Assembly (NCBI GenBank): GCA_017649945.1
Contig: JAGCFU010000046.1
Coordinates: forward strand, 1-41,334
Reading direction: 5' to 3'
DNA length: 41,334 nucleotides
Source: Bacteroidales bacterium
GTDB taxonomy: Bacteria; Bacteroidota; Bacteroidia; Bacteroidales; F082
In this document: one piece after another, positions 16,623 to 25,150 of the stretch
How the letters are laid out: the number at the start of each line of letters is the position of its first letter
Position numbering within the stretch: position 1 is the stretch's first letter
The notes under the pieces: generated by a model
Told to the model about the DNA's origin: nothing
What the model saw: only the letters and a program-made list of their open reading frames with translations
The model's database searches: none
Position numbers and translations under genes: made by a program

Positions 16623-17867
16623 ATGGAAACAAATAAAAGAAGAGTTGTAATTACAGGAATGGGAGTTGTATCTCCTGTTGGAAACGATGTCGAAACATTC
16701 CTCGACAGCATCATGACTGGAAAATGCGGCATCGGCATGATTACTAAGTTTAACACCGACGACCTCCCTGTGAAGGTTGCAGCAGAAATCAAGGATTTTG
16801 ATCCTGCTAAGGACGGATTGGATACTCCTTTCGTGCGCCGTAACGACCTTTTCGCTGTATACGCCATGGCAGCTGCATGCCAGGCTATGAAAGGCAATGA
16901 GGATGGCTGGGATGCTGACCGTCTCGGCGTGTATATCGGCTCAGGCATCGGCGGCTTCGACACCATGATGCGTGAGATGCATAAACTCGAGGCAGAAGGT
17001 CCACGCTGGGTCTCTCCTCTGATGATACCTACCATGATAGCAAACATGGCGGCAGGTAATGTGGCTATCCGTTTCAACGCCCACGGAGTGTGTCTGCCAG
17101 TAGTGACAGCATGCGCAACGAGCACTCATGCTATCGGCGAGGCTTATCGCGCTATCAAAGACGGCTACGCTGACGGCATCATCGCAGGCGGTACAGAAGC
17201 TCCTATCAACCGTCTCTCAATCGCTGGCTTCGCTAACTGCAAGGCGTTGACAAAGTCAGAAGACCCGAATGCAGCATCATTGCCATTCGACGCCCGCCGT
17301 GCAGGATTCGTCATCGCAGAAGGCGCAGGTATCGTTCTTTTGGAAGAATACGAACATGCTAAACAACGCGGAGCTAAGATATACGCTGAGGTATGCGGCT
17401 ACGGCAACACTTGCGACGGACATCACGTCACAGCACCACATCCGGAAGGCACATACGCAGCTAAAGCTATCAAGATAGCATTGGATGAGGCCGGTTATCA
17501 GGAAAAGAAAGACCTCCTTTACATTAATGCACACGGCACCGGCACAGCGTTGAACGACTCGTCAGAGACCATGGCTATCAAGAAGGCTATGGGTGAGGAC
17601 GAGGCACGCAGAGCCCTGATTAGCTCAACAAAATCAATGACAGGACACCTTCTCGGTGCAGCAGGAGCTATCGAAATCATCGCTTCAGCATTGGCATTGC
17701 AGAAAGGTATGGTGCCTCCGACAATCAACCTTAACGAGGCTGACCCGGTATGTGACCTCAACTACACACCGAATAAGGCTGTCAAAGCTGACCTTACAAT
17801 AGCAGTATCACAGTCACTTGGCTTCGGCGGACATAATGGCGCCGTGGCTTTGAGACCGATTAAATAA
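16623..17867 (+). CDS. fabF: Beta-ketoacyl-ACP synthase II (KAS II / FabF-like)
   Basis: 414 residues from the ATG at 16623 (METNKRRVVITGMGVVSPVG); an ATG at 16605 would overlap fabH and add a non-conserved hexapeptide. It elongates acyl-ACP with malonyl-ACP. Catalytic Cys164 (TACATSTHAIGEAYRAI), His304 (INAHGTGTALND) and His342 (GHLLGAAGAIE) match the Cys-His-His set of KAS I/II. It follows fabH by 11 bases and precedes fabZ by 21. Confidence 0.95.
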   Translation: METNKRRVVITGMGVVSPVGNDVETFLDSIMTGKCGIGMITKFNTDDLPVKVAAEIKDFDPAKDGLDTPFVRRNDLFAVYAMAAACQAMKGNEDGWDADRLGVYIGSGIGGFDTMMREMHKLEAEGPRWVSPLMIPTMIANMAAGNVAIRFNAHGVCLPVVTACATSTHAIGEAYRAIKDGYADGIIAGGTEAPINRLSIAGFANCKALTKSEDPNAASLPFDARRAGFVIAEGAGIVLLEEYEHAKQRGAKIYAEVCGYGNTCDGHHVTAPHPEGTYAAKAIKIALDEAGYQEKKDLLYINAHGTGTALNDSSETMAIKKAMGEDEARRALISSTKSMTGHLLGAAGAIEIIASALALQKGMVPPTINLNEADPVCDLNYTPNKAVKADLTIAVSQSLGFGGHNGAVALRPIK

Positions 17868-17888
17868 AACATTGAAAACTATATAGCT

Positions 17889-18314
17889 ATGACAAAAGAA
17901 GAATTAAAAAACTACTTGCCTCACCGCGAGCCTATGTTGCTCGTTGACGAGATTGATATTGATGAGCAGCATGTCGCTCACTCGAAATATCACGTCAAGG
18001 GTGATGAGTTCTTCCTCCAGGGACACTTCCCGGGCAACCCTGTGGTGCCGGGCGTCATCCTCTGCGAGATTATGGCCCAGTCGTGCGCTCTCCTTATGAA
18101 GGAAGACCTTCCGGGCAAACTGACTTTCTACACAGGCATCAACAACGTGCGTTTCAAGAACCAGGTTCTTCCGGGTGACACCGTGGAAGTGGACGCTGTC
18201 TTGACAGCACACCGCGCCAATATCTATTTCTGCGATGCTAAATTAAGCGTCAGAGGAAAACAGTGCGTCAGCGGAAGCCTGTCGTTTGCTCTCGTTCCAA
18301 GAACAGAAAAATAA
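17889..18314 (+). CDS. fabZ: 3-hydroxyacyl-ACP dehydratase (FabZ-like)
   Basis: A 141-residue single hot-dog domain. It dehydrates 3-hydroxyacyl-ACP to trans-2-enoyl-ACP. The active-site block is QGHFPGNPVVPGVILCEIMAQ, with catalytic His46 and Glu60. MTKEELKNYLPHREPMLLVD is the usual FabZ opening. Its stop is 12 bases before the etfB start. Confidence 0.94.
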   Translation: MTKEELKNYLPHREPMLLVDEIDIDEQHVAHSKYHVKGDEFFLQGHFPGNPVVPGVILCEIMAQSCALLMKEDLPGKLTFYTGINNVRFKNQVLPGDTVEVDAVLTAHRANIYFCDAKLSVRGKQCVSGSLSFALVPRTEK

Positions 18315-18326
18315 AATTTGAATATA

Positions 18327-19151
18327 ATGCAGAAGAAAGATTTTCAAATCGTTGTGTTGGCAAAACAGGTGCCTGATACCAAGAACGTTGGTAAGGACGC
18401 TATGAATGCCGACGGCACTATCAACCGTGCGGCTCTTCCTGCCATCTTCAACCCTGATGACATGAAGGCTCTCGAGATGGCTCTGATGTGCCGTGATAGA
18501 ATTAAAGCAGAAAACAACATCGATGTCAAGGTCACTGTCATCACGATGGGACCTCCACGCGCCAACGAGATTATCCGTGAGGCATTGTACCGTGGTGCAG
18601 ACGATGGTTTCGTGGTCAGCGACAAACGTTTTGCAGGCTCCGACACCTTGGCTACATCATACGCTTTGTCGATGGCAATCAAGAAGTTGGGTCATTATGA
18701 CATCGTCTTTACAGGACGTCAGGCTATCGATGGCGACACCGCACAGGTGGGACCGCAGACAGCAGAGAAACTTGACGTGCCACAGATCACTTACGCCGAT
18801 GAGATTATCATCGCGACACCTGAGAAGATCCGTCTCAAGAGAGTGCTCCAGCATGGTATCGAGATCGTCGAGACAAAACTCCCGGCTCTCGTCACAGTAC
18901 ACGGCAACGCACATGAATGCCGCTCACGCCACGCACATCTCGTGATTAAGAAGAAAAACACTGAAATCCCTATGCTGACAGCCGACGACCTCAACCCTGA
19001 CTTTGAGAGATTAGGTCTTAAAGGCTCTCCGACAAAGGTGAAAAACATCGAGAACGTCGTTCTCGCAAAGAAAGAAAGCATAGCAGTAAGTAGCGATGAC
19101 GAAGGTATCAAAGGATTGGTTGAAGACCTCACCGCAGCTCACATTTTCTAA
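18327..19151 (+). CDS. etfB: Electron transfer flavoprotein beta subunit
   Basis: 274 residues from the ATG at 18327 (MQKKDFQIVVLAKQVPDTKN); an in-frame TTG at 18318 is a weaker choice. EtfB binds nucleotide or flavin and, with EtfA, passes electrons between acyl-CoA dehydrogenases and other carriers. Family blocks: DMKALEMAL, TMGPPRANEIIREALYRGADD, GRQAIDGDTAQVGPQTAE. It lies between fabZ and acpP, and its partner etfA follows acpP. Bifurcating and non-bifurcating types were not separated here. Confidence 0.94.
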   Translation: MQKKDFQIVVLAKQVPDTKNVGKDAMNADGTINRAALPAIFNPDDMKALEMALMCRDRIKAENNIDVKVTVITMGPPRANEIIREALYRGADDGFVVSDKRFAGSDTLATSYALSMAIKKLGHYDIVFTGRQAIDGDTAQVGPQTAEKLDVPQITYADEIIIATPEKIRLKRVLQHGIEIVETKLPALVTVHGNAHECRSRHAHLVIKKKNTEIPMLTADDLNPDFERLGLKGSPTKVKNIENVVLAKKESIAVSSDDEGIKGLVEDLTAAHIF

Positions 19152-19152
19152 T

Positions 19153-19200
19153 TTAAAATTTCAAATTTAAAGATTTAAAATTCATTTAAGATTAAAATTA
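19153..19200. repeat. AT-rich ATTTAAAATT-type spacer between etfB and acpP
   Basis: The stretch is built of TTTAAA/AATTT words; it shares the 13-base word GATTTAAAATTCA (19172-19184) with the region before the hydrogenase accessory operon (39176-39188). It interrupts an otherwise tightly packed operon; no promoter motif or terminator is visible in it. Confidence 0.5.
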
Positions 19201-19213
19201 AACAACTATAGTT

Positions 19214-19450
19214 ATGACAACAAAAGAAAAAATCACTGAAATCATCGTTAACAAGTTGAATTGCGATCCTTCACAGGTTACAGAAGACGCAGCATTTGTC
19301 ACCACATTAGGTGCTGATTCATTGGATATCGTTGAGCTTATCATGGACATCGAGCGTGAGTTCGAGATCACTATTCCGGATACCATGACAGAGAAGATCG
19401 TCACAGTGGGCGATGCAATCAAAGTTGTTGAAGAAATCAAGGCAAAATAA
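19214..19450 (+). CDS. acpP: Acyl carrier protein
   Basis: 78 residues, acidic, four-helix ACP. Ser36 in LGADSLDIVEL is the 4'-phosphopantetheine attachment site. Helix II continues as IMDIEREFEITIPD. The last base of its stop is the first base of the etfA ATG (TAATG), so ACP and ETF are translationally coupled, an unusual partnership. Whether it is the housekeeping ACP or one dedicated to this operon cannot be told. Confidence 0.95.
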   Translation: MTTKEKITEIIVNKLNCDPSQVTEDAAFVTTLGADSLDIVELIMDIEREFEITIPDTMTEKIVTVGDAIKVVEEIKAK

Positions 19451-20445
19451 TGAATAACATTATTGTTTATTGTGAAGTAAAAGACGACGGCAAGATCGCC
19501 GATGTGAGCTTGGAGCTCTGTTCCAAGGCCCGTCATCTGGCCGACCGACTCAACGTGAATGTTGAGGCCGCTGTCATTGGCAACAATCTCAAAGGTCTTG
19601 AGAATGAGTTGTTTACACATGGTGTGAACACAGTGTTCTGCCTTGAAGATTCGCGTCTGTCGTTCTATCAGACGCTGCCTCATTTCAGTGTGATGACAAA
19701 ACTCATCGAGCGTGAAAAACCGTATTCAGTGCTTTTCGGAGCAACTCCTGTCGGTCGTGACCTCGGTCCGAGAGTGGCGTCATATCTCCGTTGCGGTCTC
19801 ACAGCAGACTGTACAGCCCTCGACATCGACGAGAACGGCAACCTGATGCAGATCCGTCCGGCTTTCGGCGGTAACATCATCGCAACCATCATCTGCCCGG
19901 ACGTCCGTCCACAGATGGCTACAGTGCGTGAAGGCGTTATGAAACAGGAAGTGTTTGAGAAACAGAAGAATACATCTGTCGTGAAACTCAACGCCGCTGA
20001 GTTCTTGAAGCCAGAGGATTTCATCGTGAACATCATCGAGCGTAAGCTTGAGGAGAAGAAAATCGACATCAAAGGTGCTCCAATCATCGTTTCAGGCGGT
20101 TACGGCATGGGTTCTAAGGAGAACTTCAAGCTGTTGCATGAACTTGCTAACCTTCTCGGAGGCGAGGTCGGTGCCACACGTGCCGCTGTCGACGCCGGAT
20201 TCGCAGAGCCGGAACGTCAGGTCGGCCAGACAGGCGTCACAGTGCGTCCAAAGGTGTACATCGCATGCGGTATCTCCGGCGCTGTCCAGCACCGCTCGGG
20301 CATGGAACAGTCAGCGTTGATAATCTCTATCAACACCGACCCGCACGCCCCGATCAACTCTATCGCAGACTACGTCATCACAGGTGATGCCGCAGATGTT
20401 GTGCCGAAGATGATAAAATATTGTAAATCAAATAGTAAGAAATAA
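19450..20445 (+). CDS. etfA: Electron transfer flavoprotein alpha subunit
   Basis: 331 residues. The C-terminal FAD domain (about 205-325) shows IVSGGYGMGSKENFKLLHEL, VGATRAAVDAGFAE, RQVGQTGVTVRPKVYIACG, ISGAVQHRSGM and NTDPHAPINSIADYVITGD, all standard for FAD binding. Forms a heterodimer with EtfB. It overlaps acpP by one base upstream and the dehydrogenase gene by one base downstream (TAATG at both junctions). Confidence 0.95.
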   Translation: MNNIIVYCEVKDDGKIADVSLELCSKARHLADRLNVNVEAAVIGNNLKGLENELFTHGVNTVFCLEDSRLSFYQTLPHFSVMTKLIEREKPYSVLFGATPVGRDLGPRVASYLRCGLTADCTALDIDENGNLMQIRPAFGGNIIATIICPDVRPQMATVREGVMKQEVFEKQKNTSVVKLNAAEFLKPEDFIVNIIERKLEEKKIDIKGAPIIVSGGYGMGSKENFKLLHELANLLGGEVGATRAAVDAGFAEPERQVGQTGVTVRPKVYIACGISGAVQHRSGMEQSALIISINTDPHAPINSIADYVITGDAADVVPKMIKYCKSNSKK

Positions 20446-22025
20446 TGAACTTTTATCAAGATAATAAAAGCCTCGCTTTCTATCTGAACCATCCTAAGAT
20501 GGAGGAGATCGTCCGCATGAAAGAAAACGACTTCGTGGACGCTGAGAACGACGAGTTGGCACCGAAGAACGTTGAAGACGCTATCGACAATTACGATAAG
20601 GTTTTGGACATCGTCGGTGAGCTTTGCGGTGACGTTCTTGACGTGAATGCAGAGGCAGTTGATATTGAAGGTCCGAAAATCGTTGACAACGCTATCGTTT
20701 ACGCGAAGGGAACACAGCAGAACCACGAGGCTATGCGTGACGCAGGTCTCTACGGCATGGCTCTTCCGCGCAAATACAACGGACTTAACTTCTCATACGT
20801 TCCATACGTGATGGCAGCTGAGATGGTTTCTCGCGCTGACGCAGGCTTCGCTAACATCTGGGGTTTGCAGGACTGCGCCGAGACTATTCTTAAATTCGCT
20901 GACGACGCTATCAAAGACGAGTTCTTGCCACGTATCTACAAAGGCGACACTTGCTCTATGGACCTCACCGAGCCTGACGCAGGTTCCGACCTTCAGTCAG
21001 TGCAGCTCAAGGCTACTTTCGATGAGAAGGCTAACTGCTGGAGACTCAACGGCGTGAAACGTTTCATCACCAATGGTGACGCTGACATCAAGTTAGTGCT
21101 CGCACGTTCGGAAGAAGGCAGCACCGACGGTCGTGGTCTTTCACTTTTCGTCTACGATAGAAAAGAAAAAGCCGTGACAGTGAGAAGAATCGAGAACAAG
21201 ATGGGTATCCACGGTTCACCGACAGCAGAGTTGGTGTTCAACAACGCTCCTGCAAAACTTATCGGCGACCGCAAGATGGGTCTTATCAAATACGTTATGT
21301 CGTTGATGAACGGCGCGCGTTTAGGCGTTGGCGCTCAGTCAGTGGGACTCGCTGAAGCAGCAGTTCGCGACGCTGAGGAATACGCTGACCAACGTGAACA
21401 GTTCGGCAAGAAAATCAAGGAGTTTGTGGCAGTACAGGACATCCTCGATCTTATGCGTGCCAAGACTGACGCAGCCCGTTCATTGCTTTATGAGACAGCC
21501 CGTTACGTTGAGACAAACAAGAAAGTTGCCGACATGCTTACACCGGTTTTGAAGATGTTCGCCAGCGAGTGGGCTAACCAGATCGCTTACGACGACATCC
21601 AGATTCACGGCGGTTCAGGCTTCATGAAGGAATACAAATGCGAACGTTTGTATCGTGACGCACGCATTCTGACCATCTACGAAGGAACATCACAACTTCA
21701 GGTTGTCGCAGCTGCACGTTTCCTCGGAAACGGCGCTTATCTCAAGTACATCGCTGACTTGGACAACTTCGAGTATTCAGAAGAACTTCTCCCATTGCGC
21801 GACAAACTTCGTGCCATGACAGAGAAATATAAAGAAATTTTTGACCTTTCAGGCAATAAAGAGACCCACCACAGACGTTTAGTAGAAGCGGTAGGTTTCA
21901 TCATCATGGGTTATCTGATGCTTCAGGACACTACTCGTTGCGCTGATTTCAGAAAATCTTGCGAGAATATTATAAAATTAGGTCAAGGAGAAATTGCAAA
22001 ATCTTACGAATATGTTAAAGAATAG
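20445..22025 (+). CDS. Acyl-CoA (or acyl-ACP) dehydrogenase family flavoprotein, long form
   Basis: 526 residues against about 380 for short-chain enzymes. It has an extra ~60-residue N-terminal part and a C-terminal helical extension past residue 430. The core has the FAD/substrate blocks CSMDLTEPDAGSDLQSVQ (170-187), GVKRFITNGD (203-212), REQFGKKI (317-324), QIHGGSGFMKE (386-396) and IYEGTSQLQ with the catalytic base Glu413. It would interconvert acyl and 2-enoyl thioesters using the adjacent EtfAB. Its position with acpP and FAS-II genes suggests a carrier-bound substrate, or a role as enoyl reductase (inference; dehydrogenases acting on carrier-bound prolyl groups are known, for example PigA/PltE). 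Confidence 0.9.
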   Translation: MNFYQDNKSLAFYLNHPKMEEIVRMKENDFVDAENDELAPKNVEDAIDNYDKVLDIVGELCGDVLDVNAEAVDIEGPKIVDNAIVYAKGTQQNHEAMRDAGLYGMALPRKYNGLNFSYVPYVMAAEMVSRADAGFANIWGLQDCAETILKFADDAIKDEFLPRIYKGDTCSMDLTEPDAGSDLQSVQLKATFDEKANCWRLNGVKRFITNGDADIKLVLARSEEGSTDGRGLSLFVYDRKEKAVTVRRIENKMGIHGSPTAELVFNNAPAKLIGDRKMGLIKYVMSLMNGARLGVGAQSVGLAEAAVRDAEEYADQREQFGKKIKEFVAVQDILDLMRAKTDAARSLLYETARYVETNKKVADMLTPVLKMFASEWANQIAYDDIQIHGGSGFMKEYKCERLYRDARILTIYEGTSQLQVVAAARFLGNGAYLKYIADLDNFEYSEELLPLRDKLRAMTEKYKEIFDLSGNKETHHRRLVEAVGFIIMGYLMLQDTTRCADFRKSCENIIKLGQGEIAKSYEYVKE

Positions 22026-22749
22026 AACAGCTATCATTACCGGTGCCGCACGTGGTATCGGCAAGGCCATCGCAAAGCGTTTCGCTATGGAAGGCTGCAA
22101 TATCGCTATTACCGATATTAATGAAGACAACATCAAGGCCACCGTCGCTGAACTCAGTGAACTCGGCACAAAAGTGAAAGGTTATGTTTCAAACGCAGCA
22201 GATTTCGCTGACGTTGAAAAGACCGTAGCTCAGGTTGCTGAAGACTTCGGTCGTATCGACATCCTCGTGAACAACGCAGGTATCACCAAAGACGGCTTGA
22301 TGCTTCGTATGACAGAGGCTCAGTGGGATGCAGTCCTCACCGTGAACTTGAAGTCGGCATTCAACTACATCCATGCCGTGTTGCCTATCATGGCACGTCA
22401 GAAGGGTGGCAGCATCATCAACATGGCAAGCGTCGTCGGTGTAAGTGGCAACGCAGGTCAGGCTAACTACTCAGCATCAAAGGCTGGTTTGATCGGTCTC
22501 GCCAAGTCAATCGCTAAGGAGATGGGCAGCCGTGGCATCCGTGCCAACTGCATTGCTCCAGGTTTCATCGAGAGCGACATGACACGTGCACTTCCGGAAG
22601 AGGTGAGAAAAGACTGGGCAACTAAGATCCCGTTGAGAAGAGGCGGTACACCGGAAGACGTCGCCAACGTGGCGTTGTTCCTTGCATCAGACCTCTCCAG
22701 CTATGTCACCGGTCAGGTGATTAACTGCTGCGGTGGAATGCAGTGCTAA
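22012..22749 (+). CDS. fabG: 3-oxoacyl-ACP reductase (FabG-like SDR)
   Basis: 245 residues from the ATG at 22012, which overlaps the dehydrogenase gene by 14 bases; a TTG at 21994 is rejected. NADPH-binding TGAARGIG (10-17), NNAG (87-90) and the catalytic Ser140, Tyr153 and Lys157 (YSASK) are all present; the C-terminus VTGQVINCCGGMQC is typical of FabG. It reduces 3-oxoacyl-ACP. Last gene of the operon, followed by a terminator. Confidence 0.93.
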   Translation: MLKNRTAIITGAARGIGKAIAKRFAMEGCNIAITDINEDNIKATVAELSELGTKVKGYVSNAADFADVEKTVAQVAEDFGRIDILVNNAGITKDGLMLRMTEAQWDAVLTVNLKSAFNYIHAVLPIMARQKGGSIINMASVVGVSGNAGQANYSASKAGLIGLAKSIAKEMGSRGIRANCIAPGFIESDMTRALPEEVRKDWATKIPLRRGGTPEDVANVALFLASDLSSYVTGQVINCCGGMQC

Positions 22750-22772
22750 TAGTTAATGATAGTGTTAATAGT

Positions 22773-22807
22773 AAGAACGGTTCGCGTCATGCGGGCCGTT
22801 CTTTTTA
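22773..22807 (+). terminator. Rho-independent terminator of the fabH-fabG operon
   Basis: A 13-bp stem: AAGAACGGTTCGC (22773-22785) with GCGGGCCGTTCTT (22791-22803), two G-U pairs, loop GTCAT, then a short T run. It lies in the 55-base gap between fabG and the convergent anmK. Confidence 0.85.
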
Positions 22808-23866
22808 TTTGTTTGGCTGGAATATCTTGCCTGAAGAAGAATCGGATGCAGCACCCGTGACGGATTTCAACACATTGATTTCGTTGCGGCTGCGGAGCAA
22901 TCCGAGAAACGCGAAAACCAGGGCTTCTTTGTAGTCGATGATATCGTCGGCAGGAACGGAAACCTGATGTTTTGTATGTGCTTGGATGCGTTCTACGAGA
23001 TATTTGTTTTTTGCACCGCCGCCTGTTACCAATATTTTGTCTGTTGGCTGATTTTCAATTGATTGTGATATTTGAATGGATATGTGCTCAACGAATGTAG
23101 ACATCATTTCGGCAATATCGTCACGGTTTTCAATTAACGGTTTTATGTTGTCCTCGAAGAATTCACGTCCCAATGATTTGGGATATTTTTGTGAATAGAA
23201 AGGATGTGCGTTCAATGTTGTTAATAATTGATTGTCAATGGTTCCGGAACGAGCGATTAATCCGTCTTTATCGTATGGCATCGATAATTTGTTTGCCAGA
23301 TAATTCAATGCCTGATTTGCGATGCAGATATCGTATGCTATACGTTGACTGTCGACGTCATATGAAACATTGGCGATGCCGCCGATATTGAGACAGATAG
23401 GGAAGGAGGGAAACAATAGTTTGTCGCCTATTGGCACCAATGGTGCGCCCTGGCCGCCTTTTAGCACATCTTCGGTACGGAAATCGTTTATGACAGTGAC
23501 ACCGCATTCGTTTGCAAGTGCCTGACCGTCACCGATTTGCAAAGTGTAATGTTCCTGTGGCTTATGGAAGATCGTGTGGCCGTGGGATGCTACGATTTCA
23601 GGCTTCAGGCCATGTTTATCAATAAATGATTTCGTCACCTTACCGAGGAATCTTCCATATTGATAATCAATATCTTTTAATTTATTGCTATCATAATAAA
23701 ACGCATCGGCTAACATTTGCCGCCAATCATCATCGTAATCGTAATTGTCTTTGGCTACAATTTCAAAATGCCATTGACCGTCATGCCGGAAGTCGACGTC
23801 TACAAGGTCGATGCCGTCGAGCGAGCTGCCCGACATGAGACCGATTATGTTGTGTTTTTCGATCAT
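22805..23866 (-). CDS. anmK: Anhydro-N-acetylmuramic acid kinase
   Basis: A 353-residue cytosolic sugar kinase of peptidoglycan recycling; it converts 1,6-anhydro-MurNAc to MurNAc-6-phosphate. N-terminal phosphate-binding MSGSSLDGIDL (11-21), SHGHTIFHKP, QIGDGQALA, DFRTEDVLKGGQGAPLVPIGD and the ATP-site block ILVTGGGAKNKYL. Its start directly abuts the murF stop, so two peptidoglycan-metabolism genes are coupled behind gldJ. Confidence 0.94.
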   Translation of the reverse strand: MIEKHNIIGLMSGSSLDGIDLVDVDFRHDGQWHFEIVAKDNYDYDDDWRQMLADAFYYDSNKLKDIDYQYGRFLGKVTKSFIDKHGLKPEIVASHGHTIFHKPQEHYTLQIGDGQALANECGVTVINDFRTEDVLKGGQGAPLVPIGDKLLFPSFPICLNIGGIANVSYDVDSQRIAYDICIANQALNYLANKLSMPYDKDGLIARSGTIDNQLLTTLNAHPFYSQKYPKSLGREFFEDNIKPLIENRDDIAEMMSTFVEHISIQISQSIENQPTDKILVTGGGAKNKYLVERIQAHTKHQVSVPADDIIDYKEALVFAFLGLLRSRNEINVLKSVTGAASDSSSGKIFQPNK

Positions 23867-25150
23867 TTATAACGAATCGATGATTTTGTTGAGATGTATG
23901 CTGTTGGAACCTTTAACGAGGATGTCTCTGCCTGAAACAGGGTGCTGCTGCAGATACTGCGCGAGCTCTTCGACATTAATAAACGTAGAGAACTTTGAGT
24001 TCTTTGCGACGCGTTGGAACTCTTCACCTACAAGATAAACATTCTCAAATCGGAGTTCTTTGAGAAGCTCCAAAATATTTTTATGTTCCTGCCCAGACTC
24101 ATTGCCGAGCTCGCGCATGTCGCCGAGAATCAACAGGTTGTCTGACTTACAGATGTTTCTGAAGTTCTTGATGGAGTGACTCATGCTGGTCGGGTTGGCG
24201 TTGTAAGCGTCCATCACTACACGGTTGCGTGCAGTCTCAATGACTTGTGAGCGGTTGTTGGTGGGGCGGTAGCTTGACAGTGCCTCAACGATATCGTTTG
24301 CAGCGACATTGAAATATGTTCCGATGCATATTGCTGCCATAACATTCTCGAAGTTGTAGTCGCCAACGAGTTGAGTGTCGATCTTTTTGCCGTTCCATTC
24401 CACTGAGAGATACGGATTAGCCGAAAGGAGCTTGCCTTGAATGTCGGCATCGTTGCTTGTTCCGTAAGTCACCTTATTAATACTTTTGGAGAGATCCATC
24501 AGCAGCTCGTTGTCTTTATTCACGAAAAGCAGACCTTTGTGTGCCGCAATGTATTGGTACATCTCATTTTTGGTCTTGATAACGCCTTCATATCCTCCAA
24601 AATCTCTCAGATGAGCACGTCCGATGTTGGTTATCATGCCATAATTAGGCTCGCCGATGCCGGTAAGTTCATTTATATCTCCCGGATGACTTGCGCCCAT
24701 CTCAATTACTGCGAGCTCAGTATCCGGTTTTATTCTCAACAACGTGAGTGGTACACCAAGTTGGTTATTGAAGTTTCCTTGGGTAAAGAGGATGTTGTAT
24801 TTTTTCGCCAGCACAGCTGAAACAAGCTCTTTTGTTGTCGTCTTGCCGTTTGTTCCGGTGATGCCGATGATAGGTGTGTCAAGTTGCTTTCTGTGATAGT
24901 TGGCAAGTTCCTGCAATGCTTTCAGGCTGTCTTCCACAACGAATAATCTCTCGTGTTGCGGAAGGTCTTTTCTGTCTGCTATAACGCATGCCGCTATGCC
25001 TTCTTCTGCCACATTCAAAGCGAAATCGTTGCCGTCAAAGTGTTCGCCTTTGAGAGCAACGAAAACGCATCCTTGTGTGATGGTACGACTGTCGGTAGTG
25101 ACAGTGTATGCTGTTTTATACAGCTTGTAAATCTTTTCTATAGTACTCAT
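23867..25150 (-). CDS. murF: UDP-MurNAc-tripeptide D-alanyl-D-alanine ligase
   Basis: 427 residues from the ATG at 25150 (MSTIEKIYKLYKTAYTVTTD); in-frame sequence further upstream lies within gldJ and is not conserved. It adds D-Ala-D-Ala to the peptidoglycan precursor. P-loop GITGTNGKTTTKE (96-108), VIEMGASHPGDI, NIGRAHLRDFGG, DAYNANPTSM and LGDMRELG are MurF/Mur-ligase blocks. The start overlaps the gldJ stop by four bases (ATGA). Confidence 0.95.
   Translation of the reverse strand: MSTIEKIYKLYKTAYTVTTDSRTITQGCVFVALKGEHFDGNDFALNVAEEGIAACVIADRKDLPQHERLFVVEDSLKALQELANYHRKQLDTPIIGITGTNGKTTTKELVSAVLAKKYNILFTQGNFNNQLGVPLTLLRIKPDTELAVIEMGASHPGDINELTGIGEPNYGMITNIGRAHLRDFGGYEGVIKTKNEMYQYIAAHKGLLFVNKDNELLMDLSKSINKVTYGTSNDADIQGKLLSANPYLSVEWNGKKIDTQLVGDYNFENVMAAICIGTYFNVAANDIVEALSSYRPTNNRSQVIETARNRVVMDAYNANPTSMSHSIKNFRNICKSDNLLILGDMRELGNESGQEHKNILELLKELRFENVYLVGEEFQRVAKNSKFSTFINVEELAQYLQQHPVSGRDILVKGSNSIHLNKIIDSL

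Noticed and set aside
21994-22011. TTG as fabG start
   Set aside because: The ATG at 22012 places the TGxxxGIG motif at the normal distance; the extra six residues have no support.
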